Counted from the stretch's first letter, positions 27,737 to 37,805 are shown. The stretch: DNA of 64,000 bases from Oscillospiraceae bacterium (GCA_015065765.1 SVPP01000003.1:1-64000); one strand, 5' to 3'. Notes: generated by a model not told the origin, from the sequence alone. A program made the numbers and translations.

Positions 27737-29248
27737 TTAGTTGTATTTTACTGCATCTTCGTTAACATGTTCCTGTGATTTCTGGATGATATTGTTTCTT
27801 CTTTCCGTAAGCTCATGATACATGAGAGTTTTGGTTTTATCATCAAGATTGTAGAACAACATAGGAATGTATGAGAAAGCGCCAAGGATGATGGGTACAA
27901 CGGAATACATAGCGAAAATGGCCTGCTTCGTTTTCATTGACTGTACTGAACCGATACCGGCTTCATAACCGATAACTGAAACAACTGCAGTTGAAACAGC
28001 GTTCTGTATTTCAGAAACAATTTTGGTGGCGAGGCTCGAAATAAATCCTGTCATAGCCTCAGTACGCTTGCCTGTTTTCCATTCACCATAGTCGATAATT
28101 TCCTGTCCCATAAGTTCGGGAATAACCTTACCGATTGAGTAAACAGAAGAAATACACATCTCATGGAACATAATACCGGGAATCATAATCCACATGTTAT
28201 CAAGGTTGTTGAAGCCGATGGCAAAAACAATAATCCAGCCTAACTGAGGCACTGCACGGGAAATGTACCAGAGCTGTTTCATGTTGAAGCGTTTTCTGAG
28301 CTTGGGAAGATACATATATGAGATATATGTAAGGGGCGATGCGGGAATACCGGTAATAACCTTCAGAGAAGCTGAACCCATAACATCGAGCCAGAACATA
28401 TTTGAGAAAGGACCGCTTACGTTGCCGAAGGCGGAGAGGATGTTTGAAAGGGTAAGAAGAACCTGAAGTCTGTTTCCGAAGAAGTTGCGAAGACCGTCAA
28501 TAAGCTTAGGCTTTTCTTCAACCTGAACAACTCGCTCTTTGATAACGCAAATTCTGACAAACATACCCATGAATGAAACAAGAAGTGTGCCTGCACCCAT
28601 GAAGATGTAAACGTTTTCAACACTGATGCCAATAGCACCGACAGCAGCAAGGTCAAGAAGGATAACCATTGCATAGCTGGGAACTTTCTCGAAGTCACCG
28701 ATATTGTCAAGAGCAATAAGGGCAGATTTGTCATCAATACTCGGCGTATATGTGGAATTAAGGCCACCGATGGCACAGCCGTACAAAGTACCTATAGTTT
28801 CTTTGAGAACTGAAATTACACAGTAAATTAAGATCTTCTGCCATGAAAGCGGACCCCAGTTCTGATCACCGATAAATAACGGCGTCAGCCACAGAGCCAT
28901 ACAAGCTACAGCATAAGGTCCGATAGTTGCAAAAGCCCACGGCTTGAATTTACCGAAACGTGTTCTCGTTCTGTCAACTATGTAAGCGAAAATTGAGTCG
29001 TTGATAATATCCCATGCAAGGGTTGCCACTGCAAAGGCAGCAATGATTCTCGAGTCAAGACCGAAAACATTGAGCATAAAGTATGACAGGTAGCTGTCGA
29101 GATTGAATTTGTTGACCTCACCTGTAACAAACAAAGTGATGAGCTCTTTTGCTCCTACGTACCTTTTACCATAAACGCTGCCACTGGCGGTTGACGGAAG
29201 TTCCTGGTTTTCCGTTTGCTTTGTGTCAATTTCTGTGTTTTGAGACAT
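27737..29248 (-). CDS. GPH-family cation symporter, paralogue 2
   Basis: A 503-residue paralogue of the genes on either side. It has the same RTRTRFGKFKPW loop, the GDQNWGPLSW stretch and the C-terminal DYGEWKTGKRTEAMTGFISS segment. It starts at ATG 29248 (MSQNTEIDT), 12 bases after AAAGGAG; an in-frame ATG at 29257 is only 3 bases from that site. Differences from the other copies are scattered conservative changes (for example GAFSYIPMLFYN for GALGYIPMFFYN), so it looks functional. It has its own terminator and about 110 bases of AT-rich upstream sequence, so separate regulation is possible. Substrate unknown. Confidence 0.85.
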   Translation of the reverse strand: MSQNTEIDTKQTENQELPSTASGSVYGKRYVGAKELITLFVTGEVNKFNLDSYLSYFMLNVFGLDSRIIAAFAVATLAWDIINDSIFAYIVDRTRTRFGKFKPWAFATIGPYAVACMALWLTPLFIGDQNWGPLSWQKILIYCVISVLKETIGTLYGCAIGGLNSTYTPSIDDKSALIALDNIGDFEKVPSYAMVILLDLAAVGAIGISVENVYIFMGAGTLLVSFMGMFVRICVIKERVVQVEEKPKLIDGLRNFFGNRLQVLLTLSNILSAFGNVSGPFSNMFWLDVMGSASLKVITGIPASPLTYISYMYLPKLRKRFNMKQLWYISRAVPQLGWIIVFAIGFNNLDNMWIMIPGIMFHEMCISSVYSIGKVIPELMGQEIIDYGEWKTGKRTEAMTGFISSLATKIVSEIQNAVSTAVVSVIGYEAGIGSVQSMKTKQAIFAMYSVVPIILGAFSYIPMLFYNLDDKTKTLMYHELTERRNNIIQKSQEHVNEDAVKYN

Positions 29249-29354
29249 TGTACACATATCTCCTTTCTGCAGGTGATTTTGTAATTAATTATATTATGTA
29301 CTTTTTTAACAAAATTTGCAATAGTTTGTTAAAAATTTTTTCTTAATTTGCGAA

Positions 29355-29394
29355 GAAAAATAAAATCCCCGATAAGAATTCACTTATCGGGGAT
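29355..29394 (-). terminator. Terminator after symporter 3
   Basis: A perfect 12-bp stem (ATCCCCGATAAG with CTTATCGGGGAT), loop AATTCA. On the minus strand it is followed by a U-rich tail (TTTTATTTTTC). It nearly repeats the stem after symporter 1, as expected if gene and terminator were duplicated together. Confidence 0.88.
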
Positions 29395-29419
29395 GATTTC
29401 TATGAAATATCAGTTTGAT

Positions 29420-30940
29420 TTATGCTTCTTCGTTTACTTTTTCAGCACCTTCAATGATATTTTCCTGTGATTTCTTGATGATGTTGTTACGTCTTTCTGT
29501 AAGTTCGTGATACATGATTGTCTTTGTCTTATCATCAAGGTTGTAGAAAGCCATGGGGATGTATGCAAGAGCACCGAGAATAATCGGGATAACAGAGTAC
29601 ATTGCAAAGATAGCCTGCTTTGTTCTCATGGACTGAACTGTGCCCACACCTGCTTCGTAACCGATGAGAGAAACGACTGCAGTTGAAACAGCGTTCTGAA
29701 CCTGAGTAACAATTTTTGTTGCAAGACCTGCAATGAAGCTCGTCATAGCCTCTGTACGCTTACCTGTCTTCCATTCACCATAGTCGATGATTTCCTGTTG
29801 CATAAGCTGAGGAATAACCTTACCGATTGAGTAAACAGCTGAAATACACATCTCACGGAACATGAGAGCAGGAATCATAACCCAGAGGTTATCAAGGTTG
29901 TTGAAGCCTATAAGGAAAGCAACGATCCAACCGATTTCCGGCACTGCACGGGACATATACCAAAGTGCTTTGGTTGAGAATTTCTTTCTCAATTTGGGAA
30001 GGTACATGTATGAAACGTATGTAAGGGGCGATGCGGGAACACCGCAGATAACCTGCAATGAAGCAGAACCCATAACGTCAAGCCAGAACATGTTTGAGAA
30101 GGGACCGCCTACGTTACCGAATGCAGAAAGAATATCTGAGAGTGTAAGCAGAACCTGAAGTCTGTTTCCGAAGAAGTTTTTCAGACCGTCTGAAAGCTTC
30201 GGCTTTTCTTCAACCTGAACGATACGTTCCTTAATTGTACAGATTCGCACGAACATACCTGAGAATGAAACAACAACTGTAAGTGTTCCCATCAAGATAT
30301 AAACGTTTTCAACGGAAATTCCGATTGCGCCTACGGCTGCAAGGTCGAGCAGGATAACCATAACGTAACTGGGAACCTTTTCAAAGTCACCGATGTTGTC
30401 AAGTGCAATGAGGGCAGCCTTGTCGTCGATACTCGGTGTGTAGGTCGAGTTGAGACCATTGATAGCACAAGTATACAAAGTACCGATGGTTTCTTTAAGG
30501 ACTGAAATTACACAATAAATAACAATTTTCTGCCAAGAGAGAGGACCCCAGTTCTGATCGCCGATAAACAGAGGGGTAACCCACAATGCAATACAAGCAA
30601 CGGCATAAGGTCCGATAGTTGCGAAAGCCCACGGCTTGAATTTACCGAAACGTGTTCTTGTTCTGTCAACTATGTAAGCGAAAATTGAGTCGTTGATAAG
30701 GTCCCATGCAAGAGTTGCAAGCGCAAATGCAGCGATAATTCTTGAGTCAAGACCAAAAACGTTGAGCATGAAGTATGACAAATAACCTTCAAGATTGAAT
30801 TTGTTCACTTCACCTGTAACAAACAGTGTGATAAGCTCTTTAGCACCTACATATCTTTTTCCGTAAACGCTTTCAGTAGCTGCCTTCGGGACATCTTCAC
30901 CGCCTGTTTGTGTTGTTTTTACTTCTGTGTCCTGAGACAT
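29420..30940 (-). CDS. GPH-family cation symporter, paralogue 3
   Basis: A 506-residue member of the same tandem family and the first in transcription order. All the family landmarks are kept (RTRTRFGKFKPWAF, GDQNWGPLSW, DYGEWKTGKRTEAMTSFI, and the tail YHELTERRNNIIKKSQEN). It starts at ATG 30940 (MSQDTEVKT), 12 bases after AAAGGAG. A longer N-terminal reading from 30967 would begin before the ribosome-binding site. The spread of differences suggests old duplication with both copies selected. The upstream gap of 140 bases to the lipoprotein gene is very AT-rich. Substrate unknown; no hydrolase or sugar kinase is directly attached to the locus. Confidence 0.85.
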   Translation of the reverse strand: MSQDTEVKTTQTGGEDVPKAATESVYGKRYVGAKELITLFVTGEVNKFNLEGYLSYFMLNVFGLDSRIIAAFALATLAWDLINDSIFAYIVDRTRTRFGKFKPWAFATIGPYAVACIALWVTPLFIGDQNWGPLSWQKIVIYCVISVLKETIGTLYTCAINGLNSTYTPSIDDKAALIALDNIGDFEKVPSYVMVILLDLAAVGAIGISVENVYILMGTLTVVVSFSGMFVRICTIKERIVQVEEKPKLSDGLKNFFGNRLQVLLTLSDILSAFGNVGGPFSNMFWLDVMGSASLQVICGVPASPLTYVSYMYLPKLRKKFSTKALWYMSRAVPEIGWIVAFLIGFNNLDNLWVMIPALMFREMCISAVYSIGKVIPQLMQQEIIDYGEWKTGKRTEAMTSFIAGLATKIVTQVQNAVSTAVVSLIGYEAGVGTVQSMRTKQAIFAMYSVIPIILGALAYIPMAFYNLDDKTKTIMYHELTERRNNIIKKSQENIIEGAEKVNEEA

Positions 30941-31078
30941 TTCTGACACCATCTCCTTTCGGTGCACATTTAATATGCTACCACTAATTATGCACTATTT
31001 TAAGAAATTTTGCAACACTTTTTTATCAAATTTTTATAATTTTCGTAAAATTTACAAATTATTTTAAGTTTTTGTTAA

Positions 31079-32710
31079 TTATTTTCTTGTTCCGCCACAG
31101 AAAACAGGTACTGTGCCTGCCTCTACAGCATAAATTCCGTCAACTCCGTCTGCAAGTCCTATGAAGCTTTCTTCGCTGAAAACAGGGAGAAAGACAGACA
31201 TATCTGCAAGATGCTGTTCAGCTTCTGCGCAGTTGGAAAGAATTTCACTCTGCGACAGTGTTTCATCAGTGATTCCCATGAGTGAATCATATTTTTTTGA
31301 TTTGAAATCGAAAATGTTTCCTGTTCCTTCGGAGGTAAACATGCCGAGGAAGCTTACAACACTTTCGCTTTCTGCAGTTATTTTTGCAAAGGCTATATCG
31401 TATTCTTTGCTTTTGACTCTTCTCTCAAGAGTGATTTCATCAAGAGGTTCAAGAATGAAGTTTACATGAACACCCAGTGTTTTCTGCCAATTCTGGATAA
31501 CAAGCTTGACAATGTTTTCAAAGTTTTCGTGACAGATTACACTGATAGTGACTGATTTTATATCAAGATTTTCAAATCCCTGAGAAAGAGACGCTTTTGC
31601 TGCTACAGAATCATTTTCAGGCAGACGGATATTTCCTGCAAAGGTTCGGAAAGATTTGTTTCCTACGAGGCAGATTTCAGGCACAAGTCCTTTGGCATAG
31701 CCTTCACAGTAAGAGGGGATGGGAAGTGAGCTTACATTTGCAGACTGTGTGAGAGCAGAGCGTATATTGTAGTCGCTCATTATTTCGTCTGAACAATTGA
31801 AGCAGAATCCCCATGTGGAACCTGCGTAGCTGATGTAGGAAATGTCCTTGTCGGTAATTTCGCTTTTTTGTCTTACGGAAAGAGGACAGGCATCGTAAAC
31901 GCCGTCAGTAAGCTTATCAATTCTTGTTGATAAGTCACTGTTTATATAGAGAAAAACTGTTGACGGTTTTACGGGAGAAGCACCTTTGTAGTTTTCGTTT
32001 CTGTAGAGTGTAAGGTGTGAACCTGTGCTCCATGAATAAAGATAGAAAGGACCGTTGTAAATGACTTTTTCGGGGTCAAGGCCGTATCTTCCTTTTGTTG
32101 CTTCGAAGAATTCTTCTCTGCAGGGCATGGCTGCAGATTGTGTGAGGGCATTGAGAAAGTCGTTATTAGGTTCTGAAAGTTCAATTTTAAGGGTTGAACT
32201 GTTAAGTGCTGTAACCCCCAGCTCGTCAAGAGGCATTTCGCCTTTGTAGATGCTGTATGAATTTTTGATTGAGAAAAGACGTGAGTCTGTCACAGCACCC
32301 ATTTCAGGGTTGAAGGCTCTTCTGAGTCCGTAAACGAAATCATCTGCAGTAACCGAATAGTTGAAATTCTTTGCGGTTTCTTCGTCAAGGAGTTCTTTTG
32401 CATAGTCGCTCATGTACCATTTTGAATCTGTTCTCAGATGGAAGAGGTAAGTAAGACCATCAGAGCTTATTTCCCAGCTTGTTGCAACACCGGGGATGAT
32501 TTTTCCGGTACTGTCGCTTTTTACGAGTCCTTCAAAGCAGTTGAAAACCACGATTTTTGACGCGTTATCAGTAGCAATCTGAGGATCAAAGCTTACGGGG
32601 TCGGCGTAAATCGGATAGTAAAGATCTTCGTCTGAACCGTCCGAACAAGAGGCAAAGAGGAGGGTGAGTGTCATTATTGCCAGTGTGACTGCAATTATTT
32701 TTTTAACCAT
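31079..32710 (-). CDS. Family-5 (OppA/DppA-type) solute-binding lipoprotein
   Basis: A 543-residue protein. Residues 1-21 are a lipoprotein signal ending in LLFASC, with Cys22 as the lipidation site. The mature part is an SBP family-5 fold: PVSFDPQIATDNASKIVVFNCFEGLVKSD, then VATSWEISSDGLTYLFHLRTDSKWY, the hallmark strand of peptide-binding proteins. These proteins deliver peptides, nickel or sugars to ABC permeases, but no permease or ATPase genes are nearby, so it either joins a transporter encoded elsewhere or acts as a peptide-sensing receptor. GGAG lies 8 bases before the ATG. It is on the same strand as the symporters, with a 138-base AT-rich gap after it and no clear terminator. Confidence 0.86.
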   Translation of the reverse strand: MVKKIIAVTLAIMTLTLLFASCSDGSDEDLYYPIYADPVSFDPQIATDNASKIVVFNCFEGLVKSDSTGKIIPGVATSWEISSDGLTYLFHLRTDSKWYMSDYAKELLDEETAKNFNYSVTADDFVYGLRRAFNPEMGAVTDSRLFSIKNSYSIYKGEMPLDELGVTALNSSTLKIELSEPNNDFLNALTQSAAMPCREEFFEATKGRYGLDPEKVIYNGPFYLYSWSTGSHLTLYRNENYKGASPVKPSTVFLYINSDLSTRIDKLTDGVYDACPLSVRQKSEITDKDISYISYAGSTWGFCFNCSDEIMSDYNIRSALTQSANVSSLPIPSYCEGYAKGLVPEICLVGNKSFRTFAGNIRLPENDSVAAKASLSQGFENLDIKSVTISVICHENFENIVKLVIQNWQKTLGVHVNFILEPLDEITLERRVKSKEYDIAFAKITAESESVVSFLGMFTSEGTGNIFDFKSKKYDSLMGITDETLSQSEILSNCAEAEQHLADMSVFLPVFSEESFIGLADGVDGIYAVEAGTVPVFCGGTRK

Positions 32711-32925
32711 AAATATATCTCCGTAAAGTAACAGTAGAATTTTACGGAAATTATTATATCAAAAAATTTTCTTACTTTCCACTGTTTTGTAAAATCTTTT
32801 GTTAATTTTTAAAAATCTCTATACATTTTTCGAAATTTGTGATATATTATAGTGTATTGTTAATATAATGGTGGATTGTTTCTATTATTAATGTATATAT
32901 TTTCTTTTATAAAGTGGAGGATGAA

Positions 32926-34260
32926 ATGCAGGAATACATAGTTTTATCGCTGCTTGCTTTTAATGTGATAATTTCTGCCGTGCTTGTGGTGCTTCTTTGC
33001 GTGCTGAAAAAGAAGCGGGATGATGACAGCAAAGAGTTGAGAGACCTCAGTGAAAAAATAACTGCTTTTTCTTATGACGGAAAAAATGTGGCTGATCAGC
33101 TTCAGCGAAACCGTCAGGACATGGCAACAGGTCAGAAGTATATGCGTGAGGAGATGTCTTCATCTCTTCAGAAAATGACAGATGAACTTCTCAACATGAG
33201 AAAGGATACATATGACTATCACCTGAAAATGAGCAAAATGATTGCTCAGTCTCTTGAAGCACTGAGAAAGGAAAATACAGAGCAGACAGACAAGCAGAAT
33301 GAGGTTTTGCGTAAAAGTCTTGAAGAAATGCTGAAGAGTAACGAAGAAAAGCTTGAAAAAATGCGTGAGACAGTAGATGAAAAGCTGACACGCACTCTGG
33401 CAACAAGACTTGACAGCTCATTCAAAACAGTTTCTGAACAGCTTGAAAATGTATATAAATCTCTCGGTGAGATGAAAACTCTTTCAGCAGGTGTTACAGA
33501 CCTCAATCGTGTGCTTACCAATGTCAAGGCGAGAGGTACTTGGGCTGAGGTTCAGCTTGAAAGAATTCTTGAAGAAACAATACCCGGTATGTATGAGAAG
33601 AATGTTTCAACAAAGGCAAATTCTGAAAAGGTTGAGTTTGCAATAAAAATTCCTTCTTCAGATTCAGCGGGTGAAATCATATATCTTCCCATCGATTCAA
33701 AGTTTCCCGTTGAAAGCTATATCCGTCTTACAAGTGCTCTTGACACCACGGATACTGCTCTTATTTCTCAGGCAAGAAAGGCTTTTGAAGTCAGTGTCAC
33801 CCTGAGAGCGAAGGAAATTACAAAATATATAAACGTGCCAAGGACAACCCCCTTTGCAATTATGTATCTTCCTACGGAGGGTCTTTATGCAGAGGTAGCG
33901 TCTTCAAAGTCGGGACTTATTGAAAAACTCCACAATGATTTTAATATTATGGTTGCAGGTCCTTCAACGGTAACGGCACTTCTCAATTCCTTGTCAGTCG
34001 GCTTCAGAGCCGTGGCAATAAATGAAAAGGCAGCAGAGGTCAGAACTCTTCTGTCGGCGGCGAGAACACAGTACGATAAATTCGGCTTACTCCTTGAAAA
34101 AGCAAGGAAGAAGGTTGATGAAGCGGGCAAGGTTCTCGGCGATGCTCAAAGCAGAAATGACATCATCACACGGAAACTTAAAAATGTTGAGATGCTGGAC
34201 TTTGGCAGCTCCGATGAAATTCTCGGCATTGAGAGTGCGGTGTCGGATGATGAAAATTAA
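32926..34260 (+). CDS. rmuC: RmuC-family DNA recombination protein
   Basis: A 444-residue protein. Residues 1-22 are a hydrophobic N-terminal anchor (VLSLLAFNVIISAVLVVLLCV). A long coiled coil covers about 30-170 (many Glu/Lys/Gln heptads). The PD-(D/E)xK-like RmuC core follows, with ARGTWAEVQLERILEETIPGMY and the highly conserved YLPIDSKFPVESYIRL. RmuC limits inversions between short inverted repeats and is thought to act as a nuclease. The start is ATG 32926, 5 bases after GTGGAGG; the in-frame GTG at 32914 lies within that site. The stop is 18 bases before the next gene. Confidence 0.9.
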   Translation: MQEYIVLSLLAFNVIISAVLVVLLCVLKKKRDDDSKELRDLSEKITAFSYDGKNVADQLQRNRQDMATGQKYMREEMSSSLQKMTDELLNMRKDTYDYHLKMSKMIAQSLEALRKENTEQTDKQNEVLRKSLEEMLKSNEEKLEKMRETVDEKLTRTLATRLDSSFKTVSEQLENVYKSLGEMKTLSAGVTDLNRVLTNVKARGTWAEVQLERILEETIPGMYEKNVSTKANSEKVEFAIKIPSSDSAGEIIYLPIDSKFPVESYIRLTSALDTTDTALISQARKAFEVSVTLRAKEITKYINVPRTTPFAIMYLPTEGLYAEVASSKSGLIEKLHNDFNIMVAGPSTVTALLNSLSVGFRAVAINEKAAEVRTLLSAARTQYDKFGLLLEKARKKVDEAGKVLGDAQSRNDIITRKLKNVEMLDFGSSDEILGIESAVSDDEN

Positions 34261-34278
34261 GAAAAAGGTGGTCTTAAA

Positions 34279-37200
34279 ATGAAGAAAGCAAAAATCAAAA
34301 TTACTGCAATAATCATGGCTGTTGTTATGATTATGACTGTGATTCCCTTCTCGGTATTTGCATCTCAGAATGATCTGACAGTTGCAACACTTTCAGACAT
34401 CCATTACTATGCAAATGCACTCAAGGGCAACAGAACAGAAGACTATCAGGCAACGGTTTCAGGTTCTACAACAACATTTGACCTGACAGCAGCTTGTCTT
34501 GATACAGCTCTTGTGACAATGAAAAAAGAGCTTAAGAATGTAAAAAATCCCATACTCATTATTCCCGGTGACCTTACATATCAGGGTGAATATCAGTCTA
34601 ACGTAGAGCTTGCAGGCAAGCTTGAAAAATGGGAAAAAGAAACAGGTATTGATATTCTTGTTATCAATGGTAACCATGATATCAACAATGCAAAGTCATA
34701 TACTTATGAAAATGATGTAAAAGAAAAACATCCCACAACAACTCCTGAAGAGTTCCGTGAGATTTACAAAAACCTCGGTTATGATCTTGCATACAACACA
34801 TATACACCTCCCAAAGGAGCAAAGCAGGGTGGCCTTTCATATTCAGTAAGATATGAAGGCTACAGATTCATCCTTCTTGACACAAACGTTTACTCAGCTG
34901 ACTGTACAAAGGACGGCACTGATGAACATGAAACACGTCAGGTACTTTGCGACGATCTTCTTGAGTGGGCACTCAAAGAATGTGCAGATGCTAAAAAGTG
35001 CGGTGAAGAAATCATCGGTGTTTCTCACGCAAGCCTTGTTGACCATATCGGCTCATATCAGAGCAAGCTTCTCAAAGCATTCATCGTTGAAAACGCAGAG
35101 GACAGAGCAACACAGCTTGCAGAAGCAGGCATGCACTTCACATACTGCGGACATCAGCACCTTGCTGACATAGCAACTTTTGTAACAGACAGCGGTGAAA
35201 CACTTTATGAGTGCGAAACTCCTCCTGCAGGTACATATCCCTGCGGTATGTATGTTACAGAGTTCAAAGCAGGCGACAACGGCAAGCTTTCAGCAACATA
35301 CAACTACCACGATATTGACGAAGCACAGCCCGTTGTTCTCTATGGTGAAGAACAGCCTCAGCCTATCAGAAACATTGCCTTCGGCAAGGCTTACGGCGGC
35401 GGTGATGTTACAACGCTTGCTATGAATATCATCAAATATAACCTTGGTTCAATATTTACAGGTATCAGTGAAGCAGGCGGCATTCTTGAATATCTTGAGC
35501 TTGAAGGCATCGACCTTGAAGCAATCCTTTCTGACGCATTTGCAGGCGTTTCGGTAGGACCTATTGATATCTTTACAGCAGAAAATATTATGGCTCTCGC
35601 AGATGACCTTTGCGACCAGCTTTATGATGCATACCTTACAGATGTTGATGTTCTCTATGACCTTATGGAAAGAGTTGTTGACAAGGTTGCGAATATCCAG
35701 ATGTCTGAGGTTCCCTGTACAAAGTTTATTGATACACTCGGCTTCGGTGACGAAACAAGAGGCGGTACATTAGGTGATCTTGCTCTCAGCTTCCTTGCTT
35801 ATATGTACGGCGGTAACGAAGATCTTTCAGACGACAAATTCATGCAGGATTGCTTCAATAATCTGGAAAATGATACTGAAGTAGCTGAAAATCTTTTCCT
35901 TTCACTTCTTGACATCATTCTCAACGACCTTCTTCTTGATGAGCTTCTTGCAAATATGTCACTTAACGTTGACGAAGCATTCCCCATGGGAAAATTCGGT
36001 TTCGTTCTTGGTAAGATCGTTGATGCACTTCTTACAGTAATTCTTGGCGGAGACAAATCACTTACACACATCGTTGAGTTTGTATTCAATCTTGGTGTTC
36101 TTCCCTGGGAGTCACTTGACGGTCTTAAGGACGAACTTCTCGGTGAATATCTGACTGTCAGCCAGTATGAGGCTATCGGTATTGAAATCGCATCAGTTAT
36201 ACGTGCATTTATTGACGACAAGAATCCCAAGCCTCAGGGCGACAAAAACGTAACTTATACATACAATGGTAAGGTTGAGCCTGAAGTTACTGCAGCTAAC
36301 TACAGAGCACCTTCAATTATTACTGTAACATACGGTGATGATTCATCATCAAGCTTCAATATCAGCTGGTATACAAAGGATGCAGTCAAGGGTACAGACA
36401 TTGAACTTGTTCCCTACAGCAAAAATCCCAAGTTTACAGGTAAGCCCACAGTTTCCTCAAACATTGAATGTATCACAGAAGATGTTATCAGAGAGCTTCC
36501 TGCAATTGACTTCGGTATTATCGGTATCGTGTCTGTTGAATATGTGATGACAAGACATATCGTTAAACTTACAGGTCTTGAACCCGGCACAAGATACTGC
36601 TACAGAATCGGTGACGCTGAAAGAGGCTGGTGGAGTGATGCAGGCGTTCTTGAAACAGCAGACAATTCAAGAAAAGTAAACTTCCTTCACGTAACAGATA
36701 CACAGGCTCAGAATTCACGTCAGTTTGATGTATGGGCAAATCTTCTCAGAGTTGCAAAGGATACAGTTGACTTTGATTTCCTTCTTTCAACAGGTGACCA
36801 GGTTGATATGGGCTCAAATATGAGACTCTGGACATTCTTTGCAAACAATGCATCAGACACACTCATGAGTACACCTTTTATGCCTACCGCAGGTAACCAT
36901 GAATCTATGTCAGGCAGTGAGTTCGCGCTTGACCAGAACTTCGCTCTTCCCTCAGCTCCTGAGCAGGACAGAACAGAAGGCGTTTACTATTCATTCGATT
37001 ACAACAATGTTCACATTGCAGTTCTCAATGCTAATAACCTTGGCGAGGATGATACATTCAACGCTGAACAGATTGAATGGCTCAAAGAAGATATGACATC
37101 AAGTGATGCTGAATGGAAATTTGTAGCAACTCATAAGGCTGTTTACTCAAACGGTTCACACTATGATGATGACGATGTTATTGCAATGCGTGAGCAGCTT

Positions 37201-37785
37201 TCAAAACTTATGCCTGAGCTTGATATTGATATGGTATTCCAGGGACATGACCATGTATATCTCAGAACAGATGCAATGGTAAACAACAAGGTTGTTGAAC
37301 CTGAAGAAACAGATATCACTTTTGAAGGCAGAGATTATACAGCAAAAATTGATCCTCAGGGTACAATTTACACAATCACAGGCTGCGCAGGTGTAAAATA
37401 CTACCTTCCCAAGGATAATGCACTTACAGATGAGCTCTTCCCCAGAGCAGAAGCAATTGTAACCTGCGAGCTTCCCACATTCGCATCGATTCAGATCAAG
37501 GGTGATACACTCTACTTTGATGCTTACAATGTAGACGGTGACGAAGCTGTAAGAATAGATAACTTTGCAATTGTCAAAACTGATCTTGATGAGTTTGTTC
37601 CCTCAGAGGATAAATACGATGATGATCGTTTTGATGTTGATTACGATGTAGTCGGTGACACAGTTGTTTCAGACATGGTTGAAACAGGCGATGCAGTACC
37701 TTATGTTGCATTCATCATTCTTCCCGTTGCAGGAATCTTTGCTTTTGCAACATACAAGAGAAAGAAAAAATCAGAGCAGGAATAA
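34279..37785 (+). CDS. Secreted double metallophosphoesterase with sorting-signal-like tail
   Basis: A 1168-residue protein. Residues 1-28 are a signal peptide (ending VFA, then SQ). The first calcineurin-like domain spans about 33-330, with SDIHYY (39-44), PGDLTYQGE (96-104), NGNHD (130-134), SHASLVDH and YCGHQH (about 289). A helical segment follows, matching the layout of the protein at 5998-7695. Residues about 670-790 are a purple-acid-phosphatase N-terminal Ig-like domain (LTGLEPGTRYCYRIGD). A second phosphoesterase follows, with VTDTQ (about 804), STGDQVD (about 838), AGNHES (about 872) and FQGHDHVYLR (about 987). The last 36 residues hold VETGD (1134-1138), a membrane span and KRKKK, like a sortase signal with a degenerate motif. 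Codon use is that of a highly expressed gene. Substrates are unknown. Confidence 0.85.
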   Translation: MKKAKIKITAIIMAVVMIMTVIPFSVFASQNDLTVATLSDIHYYANALKGNRTEDYQATVSGSTTTFDLTAACLDTALVTMKKELKNVKNPILIIPGDLTYQGEYQSNVELAGKLEKWEKETGIDILVINGNHDINNAKSYTYENDVKEKHPTTTPEEFREIYKNLGYDLAYNTYTPPKGAKQGGLSYSVRYEGYRFILLDTNVYSADCTKDGTDEHETRQVLCDDLLEWALKECADAKKCGEEIIGVSHASLVDHIGSYQSKLLKAFIVENAEDRATQLAEAGMHFTYCGHQHLADIATFVTDSGETLYECETPPAGTYPCGMYVTEFKAGDNGKLSATYNYHDIDEAQPVVLYGEEQPQPIRNIAFGKAYGGGDVTTLAMNIIKYNLGSIFTGISEAGGILEYLELEGIDLEAILSDAFAGVSVGPIDIFTAENIMALADDLCDQLYDAYLTDVDVLYDLMERVVDKVANIQMSEVPCTKFIDTLGFGDETRGGTLGDLALSFLAYMYGGNEDLSDDKFMQDCFNNLENDTEVAENLFLSLLDIILNDLLLDELLANMSLNVDEAFPMGKFGFVLGKIVDALLTVILGGDKSLTHIVEFVFNLGVLPWESLDGLKDELLGEYLTVSQYEAIGIEIASVIRAFIDDKNPKPQGDKNVTYTYNGKVEPEVTAANYRAPSIITVTYGDDSSSSFNISWYTKDAVKGTDIELVPYSKNPKFTGKPTVSSNIECITEDVIRELPAIDFGIIGIVSVEYVMTRHIVKLTGLEPGTRYCYRIGDAERGWWSDAGVLETADNSRKVNFLHVTDTQAQNSRQFDVWANLLRVAKDTVDFDFLLSTGDQVDMGSNMRLWTFFANNASDTLMSTPFMPTAGNHESMSGSEFALDQNFALPSAPEQDRTEGVYYSFDYNNVHIAVLNANNLGEDDTFNAEQIEWLKEDMTSSDAEWKFVATHKAVYSNGSHYDDDDVIAMREQLSKLMPELDIDMVFQGHDHVYLRTDAMVNNKVVEPEETDITFEGRDYTAKIDPQGTIYTITGCAGVKYYLPKDNALTDELFPRAEAIVTCELPTFASIQIKGDTLYFDAYNVDGDEAVRIDNFAIVKTDLDEFVPSEDKYDDDRFDVDYDVVGDTVVSDMVETGDAVPYVAFIILPVAGIFAFATYKRKKKSEQE

Positions 37786-37805
37786 TTTTTGGAGACAGAT
37801 AATTT

